Assembly (NCBI GenBank): GCA_003669585.1
Contig: QWOQ01000017.1
Coordinates: forward strand, 414,259 to 478,258
Direction: 5' to 3'
Source: Planctomycetota bacterium
GTDB lineage: Bacteria > Planctomycetota > Planctomycetia > Pirellulales > UBA1268
DNA length: 64,000 nucleotides
A program made the position numbers and the translations under genes. How positions within the stretch are numbered: the stretch's first letter is position 1; each line of letters opens with the position of its first letter. The notes under the pieces are model-generated. The model saw nothing but the letters and a program-made list of their open reading frames with translations, searched no databases and was not told the DNA's origin. Shown one piece after another: positions 44,004 through 53,357 of this stretch.

Positions 44004-45532
44004 GCAGCACGTTCCAGTGAGGAGCCAGTCGTAGTGGAGAGAATACGTTCCACGAGATTCGTCGTTGAAACGTCTGGCACAAAGAGCGGCGTGACGACTC
44101 TGCCGCCGCGCGCAGTGACCACATGGGCGCCGACGACATCCCTGCTGCTGTAATCGGCCCCTTTAATCAACACATCGGGGGCGATCGCCTCGATTGTCGC
44201 CAGAGGAGTGTCTTCATCGAATTCAACCACATAAGAGACGCTTTCAAGCGCCGCGAGCAAAGCAGCCCGATGCTGTGCAGCCACGTAGGGTCTTGGGTGG
44301 CCCTTGAGTCGTCGTACCGATGCGTCTGAATTGAGACCAACGATTAAAATATCGCATTCCTTGGCTGCCGCTTCGAGTAGTGCGGCGTGGCCGTGATGTA
44401 AAATATCAAAACAACCATTTGTAAAACCGACGATTTTCCCGCTGCGTTTTGCATCGTTGCAAACGACAGTGATTGCGTCGAGCGGCAACACCTTCCCGTT
44501 TGGGATCGACTGTGTGCCTGTTGCAAGAGCGATCTCGTTCCATGTGATTGGACAGGTGCCAATTTTTGCGACTTGCAGACCGGCGGCGATATTTGCCAAG
44601 TGGCAGGCCTGCGACAGGTTCATACCGCGCGCTAGGCAGACTGCAAGAGCAGCCACGACCGTATCGCCAGCACCAGTAACATCAAAGACATGCTTGGCCT
44701 GTGTCGGAATCAGAGTCACTTCATCGTTTGTAAAAAGAACCATCCCCTGTTCACCGAGCGTGATGACCACCGACTCGATCTGATGGAGCTGATGGATTGT
44801 GCGGGCTGCGAGAACCGCATCGGCAGGTGAATGAATCGATATTCCGGTTGAAGCAGCTGCCTCAGATCGATTGGGAGTGATCACGGTGGCACCGCGATAT
44901 TTTGAAAAGTCGACCGACTTGGGATCGACGATTACAGGCCGACCCATGCGACGCGCTCCCGCAATCACTGTTTCGCACACATCGGGATGACAAACCCCTT
45001 TCGCATAATCTGAGAGCACAACGGTATCGGCATGAGCAAGACTCGACTCGAAACATTGAATCAATGAGGATCGTGCAGATGGATCGTTTGCTTGTTCTTC
45101 AAGATCAAACCTGGCAATCTGGTGATGGCTTGTCAGGAGCCGTGTTTTTGTAGTCGTGGGTATTGTCGTTGTACTTACGATGGAATCGCACTCGACCCCT
45201 GCGCTGACAAGTAAACTGCGCAGCCGCGATGCAGAATCATCGATGCCCGTCAGACCAATGACAGCGATGTCGCTCTCCATGGCCGCAATATTGGCTGCAA
45301 CGTTCGCGGCCCCGCCTGGATGTTCAAACGATCGGCGAACATGCAGCACAGGCACCGGTGCTTCTGGACTGACGCGGTCGACGGATCCGTCGTAGTAACG
45401 ATCAAGCATAAGATCGCCAACCACCACGATCCGAGATTTACGCGTTGTGGCGAGTTCGACAGTTCTATGGGTAGCATCTCCACGATCGTCAAGACGAAGA
45501 GACACGTTCAACGGATCATCGTTTTGTGACAT
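44000..45532 (-). CDS. hldE: Bifunctional heptose 7-phosphate kinase / heptose 1-phosphate adenylyltransferase
   Basis: A 510-residue fusion. The N-terminal ribokinase-like domain (about residues 30-340) has VVGDLMLDRYYDGSVDRVSPEAPVPVL and the GAGDTVVAALA catalytic motif. The C-terminal cytidylyltransferase-like domain (about 370-510) has GFTNGCFDILHHGH with the HxGH nucleotidyl site and IKGADYSSRDVVGA. This is the standard HldE layout. The ATG at 45532, preceded by GGTGAG, is preferred; a GTG at 45592 would add 20 residues and would place an 8-bp hairpin inside the coding region. It is the first gene of the heptose operon. Confidence 0.93.
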   Translation of the reverse strand: MSQNDDPLNVSLRLDDRGDATHRTVELATTRKSRIVVVGDLMLDRYYDGSVDRVSPEAPVPVLHVRRSFEHPGGAANVAANIAAMESDIAVIGLTGIDDSASRLRSLLVSAGVECDSIVSTTTIPTTTKTRLLTSHHQIARFDLEEQANDPSARSSLIQCFESSLAHADTVVLSDYAKGVCHPDVCETVIAGARRMGRPVIVDPKSVDFSKYRGATVITPNRSEAAASTGISIHSPADAVLAARTIHQLHQIESVVITLGEQGMVLFTNDEVTLIPTQAKHVFDVTGAGDTVVAALAVCLARGMNLSQACHLANIAAGLQVAKIGTCPITWNEIALATGTQSIPNGKVLPLDAITVVCNDAKRSGKIVGFTNGCFDILHHGHAALLEAAAKECDILIVGLNSDASVRRLKGHPRPYVAAQHRAALLAALESVSYVVEFDEDTPLATIEAIAPDVLIKGADYSSRDVVGAHVVTARGGRVVTPLFVPDVSTTNLVERILSTTTGSSLERAA

Positions 45533-45542
45533 AAAACTCACC

Positions 45543-45562
45543 ACGGCAGACATCTCTGCCGT
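45543..45562. promoter_or_regulatory. Hairpin in front of the hldE ribosome site
   Basis: A perfect 8-bp inverted repeat, ACGGCAGA with TCTGCCGT and a CATC loop. In minus-strand orientation it ends just before GGTGAG and the ATG at 45532. It may control translation or bind a regulator, if the start choice is right. Confidence 0.4.
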
Positions 45563-45842
45563 CGGGACAATTGAAGAAAGGATTTCAGACACCTGATTCC
45601 CATGGAGTATTAAAAAACATGTCGAGCAACGCTATGGCAGTTGTCCCCTATAAAATAGGCCCAAAACTGGTTGAAAAAGCTGACGAAGATTCCTGAGTTG
45701 GATACTCCGGCATGCGACTTGCGATGTAAAGACTCTTTCGGGTCAGTTCCACTCGATCCATTTTCCAGATCGAGCGACTCAAGTTCCCCGTGTGGCCGGA
45801 GTGCGAGATTCACAAGTTCTTGGATGTGAAGGAGCAAGCTGC
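45563..45842. other. Gene-free stretch between hldE and the FkbM gene
   Basis: About 280 nt. A 75-codon minus ORF starting at a TTG reads LLHIQELVNLALRPHGELES and ends without any motif, and other frames give broken pieces. It may be decayed coding sequence, but I cannot support a gene. Confidence 0.4.
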
Positions 45843-46709
45843 TTATGAGCGAGCGACATCAAATGGCGGATTCATGCCTGCGGGCACGGCCAGAAAATCA
45901 AAATGCTTCCAGCGGTTCATGTCGCTGGGCTTCGCAATGCGATCGAGTACGACATCAGCGCAAAATCCCTCAAAATGGTAGAGCGTGTAATCCAGGTCAG
46001 CAAGTAATTGAAAATGTTCCGCGCGTTGCTCTTCGTTTGATGTGCAGAAGCACTCAGAGATTACGAGGGTCGGTTGCTTTTTGAGAACGTCGCGAATCGA
46101 TCGAATCACATCACGGTCATAGCCCTCAGTGTCTATTTTGATCAGCGCGAGTTTTGGCAACCATTCGGGATAGCGATCGGATAAGAATTGTGACAGTACG
46201 ATTCCTCGAACTTTCTCAGGAAGCGCATACTTTCCATGAACGCCTAGGTCTTTCTGTGAAATTCCACCATTGGCGAACGAGGCCTCTGAGGAACGATAGA
46301 AAAAATCCGCATTGTCTGTAGCGATTGCATAGTTCAGCGGATGAATATTCGTCAAATCTTTGTTGAGTCCCGCATTTATTTGCAGGATGCGATACACATG
46401 CGGATTTGGATCAAAAGAGAGTGTCAAACCGGTTTTTCCAGTCACCAATGCAGCAGCCAAACTCACATGTCCGACGTTTGCGCCAATGTCGATAAACATG
46501 CTCCCTTTCGGCAGCACCTTTTCAAAAAATGCTACTTCTTCGCGTAGATCAGTACGCGGCACAACCAGCGGATTGAGCCAGTTGGCAAATTGAACACTTC
46601 CGATACGTGGCAGTTCGCAACTCTTTATTTCGTGAGAGTACTGTTGAAAATTGCGGCGGGCCCATTTACGACGAAATGATGCTGCAAGAAATTGAAACAT
46701 AGAGAGCAT
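45843..46709 (-). CDS. FkbM family methyltransferase
   Basis: A 288-residue protein. The SAM-binding start is SMFIDIGANVGHVSLAAALVTGKTGLTLSFDPNPH, the motif I and II of FkbM methyltransferases. The acidic catalytic region KLALIKIDTEGYDRDVIRSIRD and a C-terminal LVISECF strand also match. FkbM-type enzymes O-methylate sugars or other polar groups. Its location among heptose and glycosyltransferase genes suggests methylation of a surface glycan. Same strand as the heptose operon; 250 nt upstream of hldE. Confidence 0.86.
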   Translation of the reverse strand: MLSMFQFLAASFRRKWARRNFQQYSHEIKSCELPRIGSVQFANWLNPLVVPRTDLREEVAFFEKVLPKGSMFIDIGANVGHVSLAAALVTGKTGLTLSFDPNPHVYRILQINAGLNKDLTNIHPLNYAIATDNADFFYRSSEASFANGGISQKDLGVHGKYALPEKVRGIVLSQFLSDRYPEWLPKLALIKIDTEGYDRDVIRSIRDVLKKQPTLVISECFCTSNEEQRAEHFQLLADLDYTLYHFEGFCADVVLDRIAKPSDMNRWKHFDFLAVPAGMNPPFDVARS

Positions 46710-46913
46710 TTCTTGCGAGAAGGAGAATTTTCAGTTGGCGAAGCAAATCGCACGTTGGATGTCGCGAGAAAAATGATAATTCGCACAGAAATTCTGGAAC
46801 AGGCCAATCAGACGGTTTCTGACAGGTTTTTATCGAGCCCCGTTTTTTTGAAGAGAGACTCACAGCCGATAGAGTTTTGAAAAACGTATCCGAACGTGAT
46901 TGCTCGAAGGTAG

Positions 46914-47819
46914 TCAATCCAAAGATCGATAATTGCGATGCACTCCGAGCGTAATGCCGGTGCAACGCTTGATAATGAGCGCGATGTCCTCCCAAAAATA
47001 ATTGCGACGAAATCGGATGAGCGGATTGCGAGAGGTGTACGTCCAATCGGCCTGCTCCACAATTTGTTTCATTACTGCCGGATGCGTGGCTTTGAACAGT
47101 TTCACTTTCTGATCGTTCTCGTAAAAGCGATCTGGCTGCTGTCCGACAGGTGACCGAACGCCCTCCGACTGCTCGACGACAGGCAAAATCTTTCCATCGT
47201 CGTACAGCGTGCCTAAATTATTCAGCTTGATTCGCATCTGACTCGGTTCCAAAGCGTAACCGTAATGAAAATAACGTCCTCCAGAATTTGTGACACGCAG
47301 TTTTTTATTTTCAGTCGTACGAAAACCTTGCGCGTCGCCGACGGAACAGATATTTGGACTGCGCCGCACCACTCGCACTTCCTTGTAATACCACCCGAAT
47401 GAATACACTTCCGTCCAGAAACTGCCATAAAAATGTGTGTAATCCACGAGCAACCCTTGAACTGCGGAATTGTGCAAGTCTCGTTCCATCGTCGCTCGCA
47501 TTGCCGGAATAGTTGCCTCGTGAAGAACTTCGTCTCCTTGAATATAAACGCACCAATCACCTGTGCATTGCTGCAAAGCGATGTTTGTGTGTTGAGAAAG
47601 AATTCGGCCGGAGTGGCGCAAATCATTGTCCCAATCAGATTCGACGATACGAATTTTAGAATCGCCGATCGCTCGCACGGATTCGAGCGTGCCGTCGGTG
47701 GAGTGCGGCACGTTGACGATAATCTCATCACACAGCGGCAGCAGCGACCGTATGGACTCGAGAAACGGATAGCCCAGAACATTTCCATTTCGGATAAACG
47801 TAAAACCACTAATTTTCAT
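46914..47819 (-). CDS. Family 2 glycosyltransferase
   Basis: A 301-residue protein. The start at 47819 (MKISGFTFIRNGNVLGYPFLESI) has AGGAACGG upstream and gives the usual GT2 N-terminus; the ORF track extends it by 63 residues. It has LPLCDEIIVNVPHSTDGTLE and the metal-binding region CVYIQGDEVLHE, in which DxD is replaced by GDE as in several GT2 subfamilies. The C-terminal part (about 200-301) is the LIRFRRNYFWEDIALIIK helix region. It probably transfers a sugar to a surface glycan. The acceptor is not known. The upstream neighbour is a GT9. Confidence 0.84.
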   Translation of the reverse strand: MKISGFTFIRNGNVLGYPFLESIRSLLPLCDEIIVNVPHSTDGTLESVRAIGDSKIRIVESDWDNDLRHSGRILSQHTNIALQQCTGDWCVYIQGDEVLHEATIPAMRATMERDLHNSAVQGLLVDYTHFYGSFWTEVYSFGWYYKEVRVVRRSPNICSVGDAQGFRTTENKKLRVTNSGGRYFHYGYALEPSQMRIKLNNLGTLYDDGKILPVVEQSEGVRSPVGQQPDRFYENDQKVKLFKATHPAVMKQIVEQADWTYTSRNPLIRFRRNYFWEDIALIIKRCTGITLGVHRNYRSLD

Positions 47820-48142
47820 CGGCAACCGTTCCTGATGGTTCTCTCTGTACATGTGATCAATACGATATTCGGTAATACGTGATTGAGTCAAAAAGTCATT
47901 GAGTTGAACATTGACACGATGGGCCCGATGCTCGATCGAGAGCAACGCGATGCCCAAGCACGATTGTGAAAGTGGGTGTGAAAAGAGAGAGCCATTGTCA
48001 TGAGTCATCTGGCTGAATAGGAGCGTTCTGAATCGAGCCGCAATCTATCGCAATCTATGTGGTAGCAGAGAGTTCCTTCAATTCCACGAAGACTGATCAA
48101 CCACGCAATCTGCCATGCGAGAAACAGATTGCATGAAAGGGA
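47820..48142. other. Gene-free stretch with tandem repeat and hairpin
   Basis: About 320 nt between the GT2 and GT9 genes. It holds a perfect 10-bp tandem repeat CGCAATCTAT at 48039-48058, and an 8-bp inverted repeat GCAATCTG with CAGATTGC at 48105-48132 ending 10 nt after the GT9 stop. The repeat unit and the hairpin share CAATCT. No T-run follows, so termination is only possible. Confidence 0.45.
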
Positions 48143-49177
48143 TCAAACCAAACGCGTCTTCGCAATTTGTTCCACTGCGGCAGCAACGACGTCTTCCACC
48201 CCGATCGCCTTCATCGGTAGTTGCGGATCAGGTGCGTTGATCCATTGTTTGGGACTGCCGGGCTCTACCCGTTGAATCACGACATGTCCGGCACCGTAGG
48301 GCCCGGTACGACGAGGATCACTAGGCCCTGCCAGATCAACAACAGGAGTTCCGACAGCGGTCGCGAGATGCATGGGGCCAGAGTCATTCGTAATGAGAAG
48401 ATCGCATGCGGCAAGCAGGGCTGCAAGTCGACCGATTGAGTGAGAAGAATCGACAACACAAAAAGGCACAGTCAGTGTTTGAGAAATTTCGTCGATCGCA
48501 TCGCGATCGTCAGGGCCACCCAACAGAAGCAGGCATGCATTGTGCTGCATAACCAGTCTTGATCCGGTCTGTGCAAACCGGTCGGCCGGCCATCGTTTGA
48601 ATCGCCACTGCTGACTTGAGCCTGGAAAGAGTGCGATCAGTGGTCTCCCATCTCGCTGCTGAAGATCATAGCCTCGCTCGAAAAGAAAGTGGGCGATGCT
48701 TTGGTGGTCTGCTTCAGTCGTGAAAAACTCAAGGCCGCTTGAATCTCCGTTTGCACCGAGAGCCTCAGCAAGTTTGAGATACCGTGTGACTTCATGTACG
48801 AGTCCCATCGTGGGAACGCGATGAGTCAAAAAGAGTCCGCATCCTTTGGAATCAATTCCGACTCTTTGTTTGCAACCAACGGACCAGAGAAAAACCGCAT
48901 TCGCTAAGCTGTGTTGGGCCAGAATGCCAATGTCATAACGCGTTCGCCTGAGTGGAGTGAGATGAGAAAATTTAGCCGCCATACCGCGGCAAGAAACTTT
49001 GAACACTTCATCGACGTGCGGATTTCCTTCAAGGACTGCTGCGCCAATGCCATGAGCGAGCACGGTTGTATGTCCGTTTGGAGCGAACCGCTTCATTGCC
49101 CGTAGCATCGGCGTCAAAAAGAGAGAATCGCCCAAGTGGCGGTACCCTAAGACAAGAATACGTGGAGAAGATCCCAA
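48143..49177 (-). CDS. Family 9 glycosyltransferase (heptosyltransferase-like)
   Basis: A 344-residue protein. The N-terminus is PRILVLGYRHLGDSLFLTPMLRAM, the GDxxxxTP pattern of heptosyltransferases. The nucleotide-binding half has PLIALFPGSSQQWRFKRWPADRFA and LITNDSGPMHLATAVGTPVVDLAG with the (S/T)DSGxxH motif. WaaF/WaaC-type enzymes transfer L,D-heptose from ADP-heptose to lipopolysaccharide core, which agrees with hldED upstream in the same region. The enzyme could add another sugar; the acceptor cannot be read from sequence. Confidence 0.88.
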   Translation of the reverse strand: MGSSPRILVLGYRHLGDSLFLTPMLRAMKRFAPNGHTTVLAHGIGAAVLEGNPHVDEVFKVSCRGMAAKFSHLTPLRRTRYDIGILAQHSLANAVFLWSVGCKQRVGIDSKGCGLFLTHRVPTMGLVHEVTRYLKLAEALGANGDSSGLEFFTTEADHQSIAHFLFERGYDLQQRDGRPLIALFPGSSQQWRFKRWPADRFAQTGSRLVMQHNACLLLLGGPDDRDAIDEISQTLTVPFCVVDSSHSIGRLAALLAACDLLITNDSGPMHLATAVGTPVVDLAGPSDPRRTGPYGAGHVVIQRVEPGSPKQWINAPDPQLPMKAIGVEDVVAAAVEQIAKTRLV

Positions 49178-49527
49178 AATGGTTTTCCGTTGGTGAATCG
49201 TTTATTGCTTGCAAATTCAGTACAGGCTCACGTGTATCCGTTTCAGAACTCCAGAGGGCCAATGCCTTAGAACTCCCCCGAGTCGTCGCAGCATGCTTGA
49301 ATGACAAACGCCTTAGGAGGTCTGACAATCGGAGAGAGATTGAATCTGTAGTGTGTATCCGGACAACAAAAACTGATGCTCTTGGGTGTTGGTGTGAGTG
49401 ACGACCTGTGTGCCGCGCAGAAACCCGGCTTCTCTCTGGCGGCAAGAGGCACAATAATAGCGGACGCCTTTGGCTTTCATCAAAAATTTTCAGTTGCAAC
49501 GAGGTTTCATTTGAGCGCGCGTTTTTC
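49178..49527. other. Divergent intergenic region between GT9 and GT4 genes
   Basis: About 350 nt with no gene seen. It should hold promoters for both directions. No good -35/-10 pair was recognised; the minus-strand ORF over it is a shadow. Confidence 0.4.
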
Positions 49528-50694
49528 ATGCCCACATTAACCAAATCCCAGTCGCATCATTGCACTCAGGCACACGATACCGATCACTTGCCGCGAGTGG
49601 TAATTGATCTCGAAAGACTTCGCCATATCAACTGTGGCCTAGGACGTTTTTCGCTTGAACTGGGCCTTGAGATTCTCAAATCAGCTCAGGGACGAGTGCA
49701 GCCTCTATTATTTGCGCCGAAGACTGCGGCCCGATATTTCGCTGGCCAGACATTTGAGCGAATCGATGTGGCTCCATGGAAAAAAGAGGCTGTGCTGCGA
49801 ATGGTGCGGCCACTGGTGCAACCCTTGCTGCCAAAGTCAAAAGTGAGCCTCTGGCACGTAACCCATCAGACGTCACGATACTTGCCGCTAGACGCCCGCG
49901 TTCCGATTGTGCTCACGATTCACGACTTAAACTTTCTGCATACGGCACCTCACGACGATCAGTTAAAAAACATGAATCGTAAACTGGCCGATATTCAGCA
50001 AAGAGTAAACCGAGCGGCGGCCATCGTCACCGATTCAGAGTATGTCGCCCAAGATGTAAAGGATCACGTTGTTCTGGGTGGCAGACCTGTACACGTGGTG
50101 CCGCTGGGACTCTCCAAGCCATGTGCCGCATCGAACATTCGGCCGGAATTTGCTCCGTCGGGATCGTTTTTGCTCAGCGTTGGAAATGCTTTAGCCCATA
50201 AAAATTTTCACGTGCTTTTTGATTTGCTGGAAAATCTACCCGGTCAGCGGCTTGTCGTCGCCGGTAAAAAAGCGACGCCGTATGGAGAATTTTTAGAACG
50301 TGAAGTAATCCGCAAGGGACTGGCGGATCGCGTGATTTTTCCTGGCGAAGTATCCGATGCCGATCGGCAATGGCTCTACGAACACTGCGAGGCATTTTTA
50401 TTTCCATCACTCACGGAAGGCTTTGGATTTCCGGTGCTTGAAGCGATGCAATGCGGTAAGCCCGTCTTCATGTCGCGTCGCACAAGTCTGCCTGAGATTG
50501 CTGGCACGTGCGGCTTTTATTTCGATACGTTCAATCCCGCGAACATGGCGGCAGCCTACTGGGCCGGTATGAGTGCATTTCACGCGGATCCAGGATTTGC
50601 GGCCAAGACGATGGCTCATGCGGCTACGTTTTCATGGGTTCAAACGGCTCAGAGTTATGTACGCATTTACGAGCAGATTCTGGCGGCATCGTAA
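49528..50694 (+). CDS. Family 4 glycosyltransferase (paralogue A)
   Basis: A 388-residue GT-B enzyme. The ATG at 49528 (MPTLTKSQSHH) is chosen because homology to the next gene begins soon after (LPRVVIDLERLRHINCGLGR). The C-terminal domain has GSFLLSVGNALAHKNFHVLF and the EX7E motif in FPSLTEGFGFPVLEAMQCGKP. It transfers a sugar from a nucleotide donor in the cytoplasm. Nearly every block has a counterpart in the gene at 50847, so the two are tandem paralogues separated by 152 nt. Donor and acceptor are unknown. Confidence 0.88.
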   Translation: MPTLTKSQSHHCTQAHDTDHLPRVVIDLERLRHINCGLGRFSLELGLEILKSAQGRVQPLLFAPKTAARYFAGQTFERIDVAPWKKEAVLRMVRPLVQPLLPKSKVSLWHVTHQTSRYLPLDARVPIVLTIHDLNFLHTAPHDDQLKNMNRKLADIQQRVNRAAAIVTDSEYVAQDVKDHVVLGGRPVHVVPLGLSKPCAASNIRPEFAPSGSFLLSVGNALAHKNFHVLFDLLENLPGQRLVVAGKKATPYGEFLEREVIRKGLADRVIFPGEVSDADRQWLYEHCEAFLFPSLTEGFGFPVLEAMQCGKPVFMSRRTSLPEIAGTCGFYFDTFNPANMAAAYWAGMSAFHADPGFAAKTMAHAATFSWVQTAQSYVRIYEQILAAS

Positions 50695-50846
50695 GGAGCG
50701 TTCAGGAGTTTGTTCATTCACTCGGTTTGATACGACCTTTGCTTCAACGCATGGTGAATGTCGTCAGCCGGTGAGCAATGTGAAAAGAAAAGCCGATTCG
50801 TTTTCCAACCATCTCTCAATAATCTGTGTTCCGCCAGAGTTTTCTG

Positions 50847-52016
50847 ATGTCCACAATGCAACCCAGCCGGCTTCCTCGTGTTGTAATTGATGTTGAAAAA
50901 CTGAGAAACATTCATTCTGGTCTCGGTCTGTTCAGTCTCTCTTTGGCACGCGAGTTACTGAACCAACATCCCCAAACGATTCATCCTGTTCTGCTTGCCC
51001 GCCCTGGAATTCAGCAACACTTTGAGGGGCAATCGTTTGAGACAATCGAAGTCAAGGTTTGGCGAAAGGAAGAGATTTCAAAATATATACGACCAATGGT
51101 TCGACCTTTTTTTGGGAAACCGAAATACGATTTATGGCATGTCACCAATCAAATGTCGAAATACATGCCCTTGGATCCACGAGTGCCAGTGGTTCTCACA
51201 ATCCACGATTTAATTCTCTTGGACGTTGGTGGGCCTGCAAAAGTTCTGAGGCAACGATCTTCTTTGCAAGCAAAAATTGATCGTGCTTCGGTTGTGACAA
51301 CCGATTCACAGCATGTCGCAGATGAGGTTATGTCGCGGTTTGATCTGGGAAACCGTTCTCTTCGGGTGGTGCACCTGGGGCTTTCGAAGCCGTGTCAGGC
51401 TTCTCAGGAAAGACCCGGATTTCTGGATCCGGGGCCATTTCTGTTTTCGATCGGCAACATGCTACCGCATAAAAATTTTCATGTATTGATTGAATTTGTG
51501 TTGCGAATGCCGAATCTCCGCATTGTGATTGCTGGAAAAAAAGACACCACCTACGGCGGATTTGTACGGCGAGAGGTGAAGCAGCGAGGGCTCGTCGATC
51601 GAATTATTTGTCCGGGTGAAGTTTCCGATTCGATTCGGCAGTGGCTCTATGAACATTGCGACGCATTTTTATGTCCATCGATTGCGGAAGGGTTTGGGTT
51701 TCCGGTACTCGAGGCGATGCAGTGCGGCAAACCGGTCTTTTTATCAAAACAAACGAGTCTGCCAGAAATCGGCGGTGACGTTAGTTTTTACTGGGATTCG
51801 TTCAACCCGGATTCGATGGCAAGCGTTTTTCAAACTGGAATGCATATCTTTCAGTCAGAGAGAGGTTATGCGCAGAAACTCTGCAACCACGCAGCGAATT
51901 TCTCATGGAGCAATACCTGTAAAAACTATCTTCGTGTTTACAAAGAAGCACTCGACGGAAACTTTCATCACGAGCCTTCTGAAAACATCAAAAAAGCAGA
52001 AGTTTCAGAGAGTTGA
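50847..52016 (+). CDS. Family 4 glycosyltransferase (paralogue B)
   Basis: A 389-residue GT4 enzyme and paralogue of the preceding gene. The N-terminal block is LPRVVIDVEKLRNIHSGLGL, then VTNQMSKYMPLDPRVPVVLTIHD. The C-terminal block is GPFLFSIGNMLPHKNFHVLI with the EX7E motif in CPSIAEGFGFPVLEAMQCGK. The last 25 residues are polar and differ from paralogue A. The start at ATG 50847 is preferred over the track's 50826. The pair may add the same sugar in successive positions or two related sugars. Confidence 0.88.
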   Translation: MSTMQPSRLPRVVIDVEKLRNIHSGLGLFSLSLARELLNQHPQTIHPVLLARPGIQQHFEGQSFETIEVKVWRKEEISKYIRPMVRPFFGKPKYDLWHVTNQMSKYMPLDPRVPVVLTIHDLILLDVGGPAKVLRQRSSLQAKIDRASVVTTDSQHVADEVMSRFDLGNRSLRVVHLGLSKPCQASQERPGFLDPGPFLFSIGNMLPHKNFHVLIEFVLRMPNLRIVIAGKKDTTYGGFVRREVKQRGLVDRIICPGEVSDSIRQWLYEHCDAFLCPSIAEGFGFPVLEAMQCGKPVFLSKQTSLPEIGGDVSFYWDSFNPDSMASVFQTGMHIFQSERGYAQKLCNHAANFSWSNTCKNYLRVYKEALDGNFHHEPSENIKKAEVSES

Positions 52017-52255
52017 CCCAACGAACTTTGATTGTGAAAGCCATAATATCGTTAAAAAGAAGACCTAAAGTGATCTTCTCTGGCTATCAATGAGTCGCTA
52101 TTTTCTGGTTCCCGATGATCATCGAACAAGAGCGCAAGAAACAAGGCAAGGTAAATAAGTTTTTCTCTGTGGACTGTTTTCGGTGACAACGGTGACAACG
52201 ATGATTGGTCAACAGTCATACGAGTGAGCGAGTTTTTAGAGAAAGGGACTGTGCG

Positions 52256-53299
52256 ATGATGCGACGAGCATTAGTGACGGGCGTGACGGGGCAGGATGGT
52301 TCGTATCTCGCGGAGCTTCTGCTCTCCAAGGGGTATGAGGTGCACGGAATTGTACGTCGCTCAAGCTCCTTTGGAACGCAGCGCATCGAGCATCTTTACA
52401 ATCCACTTGAACACCAGCGCGGTTCGCTCAAGCTTCATTACGGCGACTTGTCAGATGGCAACGGCCTCGCTCGCACCATTCGGGAAGTCGCTCCGCACGA
52501 GGTTTATAATCTTGCGGCGCAAAGCCATGTGCGGGTGAGTTTTGATCAACCAACCTATACCGCCGACGTGACCGCGGTTGGCGTGCTTCGTCTGCTCGAA
52601 GCGATTCGCGATGTTCAGGATAGTTCGGGTCAGCAGATCCGTTTTTATCAGGCGTCGAGTTCAGAAATGTTTGGCAAGGTGGTGGAAACGCCGCAGAAAG
52701 AGACGACCCCTTTTTATCCGCGTTCGCCGTACGGTGTGGCGAAGCTCTATGCGCACTGGATCACAACAAACTACCGGGAAAGCTACGGCCTTTTTGCCTG
52801 CTGCGGCATTCTCTTCAATCACGAAAGTCCGCGTCGGGGCGAGACGTTTGTAACGCGAAAGATCACGCGCGCCGCCACTCGCATCAAGCTCGGTTTGCAA
52901 GACAAGCTCTTCCTGGGCAACCTCGATGCCAAGCGCGACTGGGGATTTGCCGGCGACTATGTCGAGGCGATGTGGCTGATGCTTCAGCAGGACGAACCGG
53001 ACGACTTTGTTGTGAGCACCGACGAGCTTTATTCGGTGCGTGAGTTTTGCGAAAAAACATTTTCTCGGCTGGGCCTCGACTACCAAGATTACGTCGAGAT
53101 TGATCCACGCTATTACCGACCCGCCGAGGTGGAACTGCTCTTGGGAAGCAGTGAGAAGGCCCGTTCAAAGCTCGGCTGGAAACCAAAAACGAGCTTTGAC
53201 CAGCTTGTCGACATGATGGTCGCGGGAGACATGCAACTGGCGCAGCGAGAAAGCATGTCGGCCGGGCAGGCGTTGCCGCACTTTTTCAAGGCCGCGTAA
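52256..53299 (+). CDS. gmd: GDP-mannose 4,6-dehydratase
   Basis: A 347-residue SDR dehydratase. It has [42 protein letters not shown] (the RR-SS motif that binds the cofactor), SSSEMFGKV and the [10 protein letters not shown] catalytic region with Tyr/Lys, then [17 protein letters not shown]. These identify Gmd. It makes GDP-4-keto-6-deoxy-D-mannose, the precursor of GDP-fucose, rhamnose-D and perosamine-type sugars. No GDP-fucose synthase or reductase is adjacent, so the final sugar is open. The start at 52256 is preferred to the track's 52205 because a GAAAGGGA site precedes it. Confidence 0.95.
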   Translation: MMRRALVTGVTGQDGSYLAELLLSKGYEVHGIVRRSSSFGTQRIEHLYNPLEHQRGSLKLHYGDLSDGNGLARTIREVAPHEVYNLAAQSHVRVSFDQPTYTADVTAVGVLRLLEAIRDVQDSSGQQIRFYQASSSEMFGKVVETPQKETTPFYPRSPYGVAKLYAHWITTNYRESYGLFACCGILFNHESPRRGETFVTRKITRAATRIKLGLQDKLFLGNLDAKRDWGFAGDYVEAMWLMLQQDEPDDFVVSTDELYSVREFCEKTFSRLGLDYQDYVEIDPRYYRPAEVELLLGSSEKARSKLGWKPKTSFDQLVDMMVAGDMQLAQRESMSAGQALPHFFKAA

Positions 53300-53357
53300 C
53301 GATTTCAGGCATCGGCCGCTCACAACGGTTACGCTCTGTCGGGCAACGCAAAAGCCT

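Noticed and set aside
45610-45837. 75-aa minus-strand ORF between hldE and the FkbM gene
   Set aside because: TTG start, no motif, and other frames give equal-quality fragments. It may be decayed sequence but not a supportable gene.
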